DNA from: Acanthosepion lycidas
Lineage: Eukaryota; Mollusca; Cephalopoda; Sepiida; Sepiidae
DNA: 64,000 nt
Reading direction: 5' to 3'
Assembly: GCA_963932145.1 (NCBI GenBank)
Contig: OZ010599.1
Location: 46,711,277 to 46,775,276, forward strand
Position numbers and translations under genes: made by a program. Shown one piece after another: positions 61,201-64,000 of this stretch (position 1 is its first letter; each line of letters starts with the position of its first letter). Under the pieces are notes generated by a model. That model was not told where the DNA came from, searched no databases, and saw nothing but the letters and a program-made list of their open reading frames with translations.

Positions 61201-63443
61201 AACCAAAGGAAGAGTAAGTATTGTTAACACATCTAAGAAACTGTTCAATTGAGTCAAAGCAAAAAAAATTGTATTTTTTTCAACTCATTGGGTCTGAAAT
61301 GTTCCTTAAAAATATTAGGCTAATTGGATTTTATTGCAAATTCTTGCACAGAATTGGATGTGTGAGTGGATATATAACATCAACAATTTTTAAGTCCAGT
61401 GCTTAAAGTACTGAAATTAAATTTGGCAACATTTAGGCTTCCTTAGATCACATTTTAAAATAATTAATAACATTTTCAATTAATTTCATTCATCAGATAA
61501 TTTTAGTTTATGAAAAATGAACGTAATTCCAACAAAGATATTGATTAGCAAATCAATGAACATCTCTTTACATTTTCTTCAGAACATTAAATATGAAAAT
61601 ATTAAAAAAAAAAAAAAAAAAAAAAGAACGGGGTTAATGGAGGACTTTATATATAAATTTTCTTCAAGAATGCCTCATGCTACTCGGGTTTGGTGCTATC
61701 TGCTGTCATGGTGGCAATCCGGCTATAATCACTCAAAATTCCTTGAAATATAAAAATTACAGAAAAATATGCATGTGATAAATTAGATAAATCTGCTTTA
61801 CATACTGAAAGTGAAGCTGATGTTTTTGCCAAAGAAATTTTGAAGTCTGATAACAATGATTTTATTTCAGAATATTAAAATATGTGTAAATATATTGAAA
61901 TGCTTAGGCAAAGGTAGCATTAATTGGAGCATTTTATATAATGATTTTTTTTGATTTTTTTTTTTTTTTACTGAAATTACCTTTTTTTTTTTTTTTCTGT
62001 TTCATTTTTTCAGCTGATAGAAACAGATTCAAACCTCAGCAAAAGTCGAAGGATAATGCGAACAATGGCTAGACGGTAGGTAGGCAAGAACATTGCAAAG
62101 TATTGGTGGCAGGAGCAAATAATGTAGTGTTTTTTTTTTTGGTTTTTTTTTTTAATTTTTTACTTAATGATATTAAGAATGGTCACAATATTCTATCATA
62201 GATATAATATGGTTATAATATTCTCTCAGAATAATACTAGTCTTCATGTTTCTTTGGTGACCAAGGTAAAAATTGTTACAGTTTGTTTGGGAAGTTTTCT
62301 TTCATCTATTCTATTTGCAAGATGTTGCTCCTTTGGGTTACCATTTATTGCAGTTTTTATAGAATATTCTTAATGAAAAAACATTCCTTGAAAGACTAAA
62401 ACAATGTACCTAGAACAGTTTTTTTTTTTTTTTTTTTTTTTTAGCAAGATAAAAAATTTTCTAGAGGATATAATTATGAAGTTGCTTGAAATATGGTAAA
62501 ATATTAGGTCGGTGCAAAAATAATGTCGTTTTCTCACATATGTTAATGTGAGAAAACGACATTATTTTTGCACCGACCTAATAATATAAAAAAAATTGTC
62601 TTATTTGATAAACTGAATCCATTTTTTAATGTTACCCAAGACTGTGTATATGATAAGTACAACTATATTAACTATAAAGGAAAATATGGTTTTTGCATGA
62701 CTATCTTTATATTAGTAAATTGTTTTCAATTTTATTATGTGTAACACATTTCCTACACTCCTCCAAGATGCATTGATTCTTGTTAGTGAATGTAATCTTA
62801 GGGATTCATGTATCCTAAAATTAAGAAACAAGATTTGCTTCCAACTATAAATGGTAGGGATCCATAACAGAAATACTTTGATTATATTAAAATTATCTAA
62901 TACCTATAATTGAACAATTACGGATTAGATTACATCATACAATTACATCTTTAAGAAAGAAATTTAAAATAAGTTGACAAAAAATTAAGATGTTTTTAAG
63001 GAAAATTAAGTAAGATCTTATAAGAAAAATGATTTCTGTAATATATTGAATTTTACAATGAAGGCCCTGATGAGTGGATGTAATTTCAACAAAACTCAAA
63101 GTAGAGATAAATAAATGAATATTTAATTTTATTTATTACACACATGGTAGGGATGAAATGTTCTTGCCACGACTCACATCCCAAAGTCTGACTAAAGATA
63201 CGTTTTTTTCAGTGGGGAGTCTTCTTGGTCAGACAGAACTTTTCAGCATGCTTGTGTGTGTAAGAGAGAGGGGGGTGTTAACATGTGTATGCACCTTCTA
63301 TCTGAATACCATCACATTTCAATTGTTTTATTTTGTCTTTCAGGGTAATGACAGATAAGATGATTTTAATTGCCATTATTCTGGTGGAGCTTGGCACTTT
63401 GGCTGGACTTGTCTACTGGAAATTCTTCAGTAAAAAAAAATAA
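39552..63443 (+). CDS. VTI1B: VTI1B Qb-SNARE, seven exons, complete
   Basis: Exons 39552-39651, 56350-56408, 57026-57136, 59422-59475, 61040-61213, 62014-62075 and 63344-63443 join in phase to 219 residues (human VTI1B has 232). VTI1B is a tail-anchored Qb-SNARE for fusion among endosomes, lysosomes and the trans-Golgi. Residues 1 to about 95 form the helical N-terminal (Habc-like) part with EEKKNAV and MMNRLRNYRKEI. The SNARE motif covers about 130-187 (ASETDAIGTDIIEDLSRQRD, then LSKSRRIM), with Gln156 in the likely central layer. Residues 193-212 form the membrane anchor, ending YWKFFSKKK. All introns have GT/AG ends. The ATG has an A at -3 and no upstream in-frame extension of similar quality. 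Intron 1 is about 16.7 kb and full of transposon relics. Confidence 0.96.
39652..41249 (+). other. VTI1B intron 1, first part
   Basis: AT-rich sequence with C-, A- and T-tracts (about 40478, 40595, 40838). No coding block was recognised. Confidence 0.6.
41250..41870 (+). pseudogene. LINE 3' end fragment (RT C-terminus)
   Basis: Across several frames it reads LTWWNNYIKSIAASPTRNVG, LEYCCHIWSGSP, LKVLNKIQRCI, HEFKCATRLASQSHLFTV and SRQWNSIPLTCFPENYNLQKF. These are the thumb and C-terminal blocks of a LINE polymerase. It lies inside VTI1B intron 1 in the sense direction. Two relatives lie in this window (17729 and 48394). Confidence 0.85.
42889..42939. repeat. 17-bp inverted repeat with a 17-base loop
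   Basis: ATTTCATAAGAAAGGTA (42889-42905) and its exact reverse complement (42923-42939). Confidence 0.9.
42951..42980. repeat. 12-bp palindrome with a 6-base loop
   Basis: TGTACATAAAAT (42951-42962) pairs exactly with 42969-42980. It lies 12 bases after the previous inverted repeat. Confidence 0.9.
43562..43756 (-). pseudogene. C2H2-finger-like retroelement fragment
   Basis: The minus strand reads FSCSIFNKACRSPSGLTRHHKTKH. The CRSPxGLTRHxxxxH block is that of a C2H2 finger whose second Cys is replaced. Such a motif is frequent near the ends of LINE-type ORFs. It is short and probably dead. Confidence 0.5.
43990..44291 (-). mobile_element. tRNA-derived SINE (family 1), head in antisense to its body
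   Basis: On the minus strand the body and tail (44228 down to 43990) include CACCTGAAGACAGCCGGAGC and GATGAGGACAGCAGTCCGAA. Before it, on the same strand, the tRNA-like 3' half is in antisense (on the + strand: GTGTTGGTTGGATCCAGTGA ... AAGTTCAATACCTGG). The joint is framed by exact 15-base inverted repeats (44214-44228 and 44277-44291). This is the same design as the copy at 23832. Confidence 0.75.
44292..44610 (+). other. Intron 1 spacer with (AC)n
   Basis: An AC run at about 44500-44527; nothing else was recognised. Confidence 0.5.
44611..44650. repeat. 18-bp perfect palindrome with a 4-base loop
   Basis: TGTAATTGATTTGTGTTA, then TATG, then the exact reverse complement. Confidence 0.92.
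44848..44887. repeat. 17-bp palindrome with a 6-base loop
   Basis: CTCATGAATATCAATGC pairs with 44871-44887 with one mismatch. Confidence 0.88.
44916..46344 (+). mobile_element. Non-autonomous Helitron with both ends
   Basis: The element starts TCTATACATATATAAAA after a host A (44915) and ends GGGTATCCCTGCTAG before a host T (46345). A^TC...CTAG^T is the Helitron insertion rule. No protein is encoded. Inside, 45474-45534 and 46220-46284 are inverted copies (around CGGCCATCTTATGGAAAATA and its complement). It sits in VTI1B intron 1 in the sense direction. Confidence 0.78.
46345..48272 (+). other. VTI1B intron 1 sequence
   Basis: A GC-richer block at about 46740-47070 (CAACTCCACTCTGAGCC, a CTACTACTACTAC run) could be another interspersed repeat of unknown class. 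The rest is AT-rich with nothing recognised. Confidence 0.45.
48273..48344. mobile_element. MADE1-like mariner MITE, 72 bp
   Basis: The arms TTAGGTTGGTGCAAAA... and their complement meet with no loop (centre CACATATGTG), with a single mismatch between arms (T-to-C, still able to form a G-U pair in RNA). TA flanks both sides (48271-48272 and 48345-48346). It lies in VTI1B intron 1. Confidence 0.93.
48394..48990 (+). pseudogene. LINE 3' end fragment (RT C-terminus), second copy
   Basis: It reads KWNNYIESIAAATARKVGSL, CHARRFFSS, IHLCIEYCCHV, then ICNVINPDLVSRFQSLSHKD and CLFYKYFHDN in shifted frames. It is homologous to the 41250 relic but carries extra blocks. It is dead and in sense orientation in VTI1B intron 1. 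Confidence 0.85.
48991..56349 (+). other. VTI1B intron 1, last part
   Basis: Mainly AT-rich sequence. A G-run (50584-50594), long A/T tracts (51834, 54302-54331) and a short tandem duplication at 50808 are seen. A 96-codon minus ORF (50859-51149) has no recognised domain. No further exon with splice sites and family similarity was found, which agrees with exon 1 and exon 2 being adjacent in the protein. Confidence 0.55.
50808..50908 (+). repeat. Two-copy tandem repeat, period 53
   Basis: AATGACCAGG ... CTGTCTCCAGCC-like ... TCTTTGAGTT at 50808-50855 recurs at 50861-50908 with small changes. Confidence 0.8.
56350..56408 (+). CDS. VTI1B: VTI1B exon 2
   Basis: The acceptor TTTTCTAG is followed by AG, completing a Glu codon, then EKKNAVRSAESKLEEAALL, and the donor GTAAGC in phase 0. 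It matches the EEKK-start helix of the family. Confidence 0.93.
57026..57136 (+). CDS. VTI1B: VTI1B exon 3
   Basis: 37 codons between TTTTACAG and GTACTG. It contains the conserved MMNRLRNYRKEI helix of Vti1 proteins. Confidence 0.95.
57640..57870 (-). pseudogene. Tc1-like transposase fragment
   Basis: The minus strand shows HQWAFQQHSDPKCVLWLVKK-like sequence and KRSRNLVMKYKNQLQDV. WxFQQDxDPKxTS is the Tc1 block around the second catalytic Asp, which is lost here. It lies in VTI1B intron 3, antisense. Confidence 0.65.
57949..58161. repeat. About 62-bp inverted repeat in VTI1B intron 3
   Basis: GGGAAAGAAAGAAAGGATTT ... GGAAAATTTCACC (57949-58013) pairs with 58100-58161 with a few differences, around a loop of about 86 bases. 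Confidence 0.85.
58164..58205. repeat. (TA)n microsatellite
   Basis: About 20 TA units. On the minus strand it directly follows the SINE body and may be its tail. Confidence 0.93.
58207..58424 (-). mobile_element. tRNA-derived SINE (family 2), full length
   Basis: On the minus strand the tRNA-like head (58424-58341) has TGGCTGAGCGGTCAAGCATG (A box) and GGTTCAAATCC (B box). The body follows with TTTCTCAAATATTTAGACC, GTAGATG and ATACTGTTTAATTAAAAAA, then the TA-repeat tail. The body matches the fold-back elements at 24871 and 58555. Confidence 0.75.
58341..58424 (-). other. tRNA-Ser/Leu-like SINE head
   Basis: The A and B boxes fit Pol III consensus, and a long variable region is present as in Ser/Leu tRNAs. 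Acceptor pairing is only partial (about five of seven), so it is a tRNA-derived pseudogene or SINE head, not a working tRNA. Confidence 0.65.
58555..58899 (+). mobile_element. Fold-back SINE (family 2) with an (AC)n tail
   Basis: The antisense body (58555-58684) and the sense body (58751-58875) form a 120-bp inverted repeat around a truncated head with GTTTCAAATC (B-box-like). The sense body ends in (AC)n at 58874-58899. It lies in VTI1B intron 3. Confidence 0.82.
58976..59131. repeat. 72-bp inverted repeat with a 12-base spacer
   Basis: The arms (58976-59047 and 59060-59131) match at 70 of 72 positions and include CAACACTTAGAGGCGACAGT. This is probably another short fold-back transposon in VTI1B intron 3. 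Confidence 0.92.
59422..59475 (+). CDS. VTI1B: VTI1B exon 4
   Basis: 18 codons between a long T-tract ending ATCTAG and GTAAGT. This is the variable linker between the N-terminal domain and the SNARE motif. Confidence 0.88.
59476..61039 (+). other. VTI1B intron 4
   Basis: No element or RNA gene was recognised; the T-rich stretch before 61040 is the acceptor tract. Confidence 0.6.
61040..61213 (+). CDS. VTI1B: VTI1B exon 5
   Basis: 58 codons from RIEASNRHKL to DRTKGR between CTCAAAG and GTAAGT. It carries most of the SNARE helix, including the likely zero-layer Gln in LSRQRD. Confidence 0.95.
61214..62013 (+). other. VTI1B intron 5
   Basis: Contains an A-tract at about 61605-61625 and T-tracts next to the acceptor. 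Nothing else was seen. Confidence 0.6.
62014..62075 (+). CDS. VTI1B: VTI1B exon 6
   Basis: 20 codons plus two bases between TTTTTCAG and GTAGGT, reading LIETDSNLSKSRRIMRTMAR. This is the end of the SNARE helix. Confidence 0.95.
62504..62581. mobile_element. MADE1-like mariner MITE, 78 bp, variant termini
   Basis: A perfect palindrome starting TTAGGTCGGTGCAAAA and ending with its complement, flanked by TA (62502-62503 and 62582-62583). Both arms carry the same change relative to the other copies (GTTGG to GTCGG). It lies in VTI1B intron 6, sense-independent because it is palindromic. Confidence 0.93.
63344..63443 (+). CDS. VTI1B: VTI1B exon 7 (tail anchor and stop)
   Basis: The first G completes an Arg codon. 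The exon then encodes VMTDKMILIAIILVELGTLA and the rest of the hydrophobic anchor, ends in a Lys-rich tip, and stops with TAA at 63441-63443. A tail anchor with only a few residues beyond the membrane is the rule for Vti1 SNAREs. Confidence 0.96.
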
Positions 63444-64000
63444 CACCACCATCAGAACAATTCTTTCAACATAGTTGCCATTTCATCAGAATTGATTTCC
63501 TAATGGCACATATGTTAATATATATGTATATGAGAAAATATATGCAGCAATGTATAATGTATGTAAATATATAAATACACGCACACACAGTAAACCTGTT
63601 ATGGAAATTATTCTCTTAATAGATTAACTTTATGTTGGTTTTATATACAAGAATAAATTTCATATACAATGGCTTATTCTTCATACACACACAAACACAC
63701 AGACATTATCCTAAGTTGTGATAAGGGAACAATCATTTTTCCAACATATTGTCTGCTTACCTCAAAGAATTATTCAGATTACCACTCATCTTTGGTTGCA
63801 TTAAATTCTAAAGAAGAAATTTAATTTTTATTTACCATTTTTAATTTCAGTATATTTGTATAATTTTCATAAATAATTAGTTAATTACAGATTATTAGGT
63901 TTTAAAAATCTAATAAATGAATTAGAAATTGGTTGTGTATTGCACAAGGACACTTTCCTGAATTGAAGCTTTCATAAGATTCTCCAAAGATACAATAATT
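63444..64000 (+). other. VTI1B 3' UTR and flank
   Basis: Non-coding sequence with short CA repeats. The most likely poly-A signal is listed separately. Confidence 0.6.
63652..63657 (+). terminator. Candidate poly-A signal AATAAA for VTI1B
   Basis: An AATAAA about 210 bases after the stop codon, the first canonical signal in the 3' flank. The cleavage site itself cannot be seen. Confidence 0.45.

Overview
The window looks like nuclear DNA from a mollusc, most likely a coleoid cephalopod (octopus-like). This is an inference from AT-rich sequence, long introns, dense relics of many transposon classes, tRNA-derived SINEs, and one complete host gene that matches animal VTI1B exon by exon. It is not prokaryotic: open frames are short and interrupted, and the real genes are split by GT/AG introns.

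Host genes. (1) VTI1B, a Qb-SNARE, lies on the + strand as seven exons from 39552 to 63443. The exons join in phase to a 219-residue protein with an N-terminal helical region, a SNARE motif with a central Gln, and a C-terminal tail anchor. Intron 1 is about 16.7 kb. (2) The last two exons (14551-14609 and 16296-16845, + strand) of a gene for a Gly/Met-rich, low-complexity, probably RNA-binding protein; its upstream exons were not found.

Mobile DNA, left to right: a LINE endonuclease/reverse transcriptase relic (1-2077, -); an inverted/direct repeat family around TA/TG microsatellites (2340-4172); a broken Helitron with a CTAG 3' end (4255-6893, -); tandem repeats (7640-8125); a ZMYM1-like hAT relic (12134-13260, +); a mariner relic (15410-15690, -); LINE 3' ends (17729, 41250, 48394); two Tc1/mariner relics (20850-22640); SINEs with inverted heads or bodies (23832, 24871, 37700, 43990, 58207, 58555); a diverged 1.4/1.1 kb tandem duplication (25193-27818); a solo LTR inside another tandem duplication (29354-30500); a P-element/THAP9-like transposon (30698-33896, -); a gag-like zinc-knuckle ORF (34370-35960, -); and a non-autonomous Helitron with both ends (44916-46344, +). 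Four near-perfect palindromic mariner MITEs (20139, 25296, 48273, 62504) have the architecture of primate MADE1.

The most unusual signals are the SINEs whose parts are duplicated or flipped in inverted orientation around a tRNA-like promoter, the CUGAAGA-hairpin-GAAA (hammerhead-like) motif shared by different repeat families, the MADE1-like palindromes, and the cluster of long hairpins in VTI1B intron 3. All would give double-stranded RNA when transcribed. Two insertions (a MITE and a solo LTR) each have an empty counterpart in a neighbouring duplicate copy.
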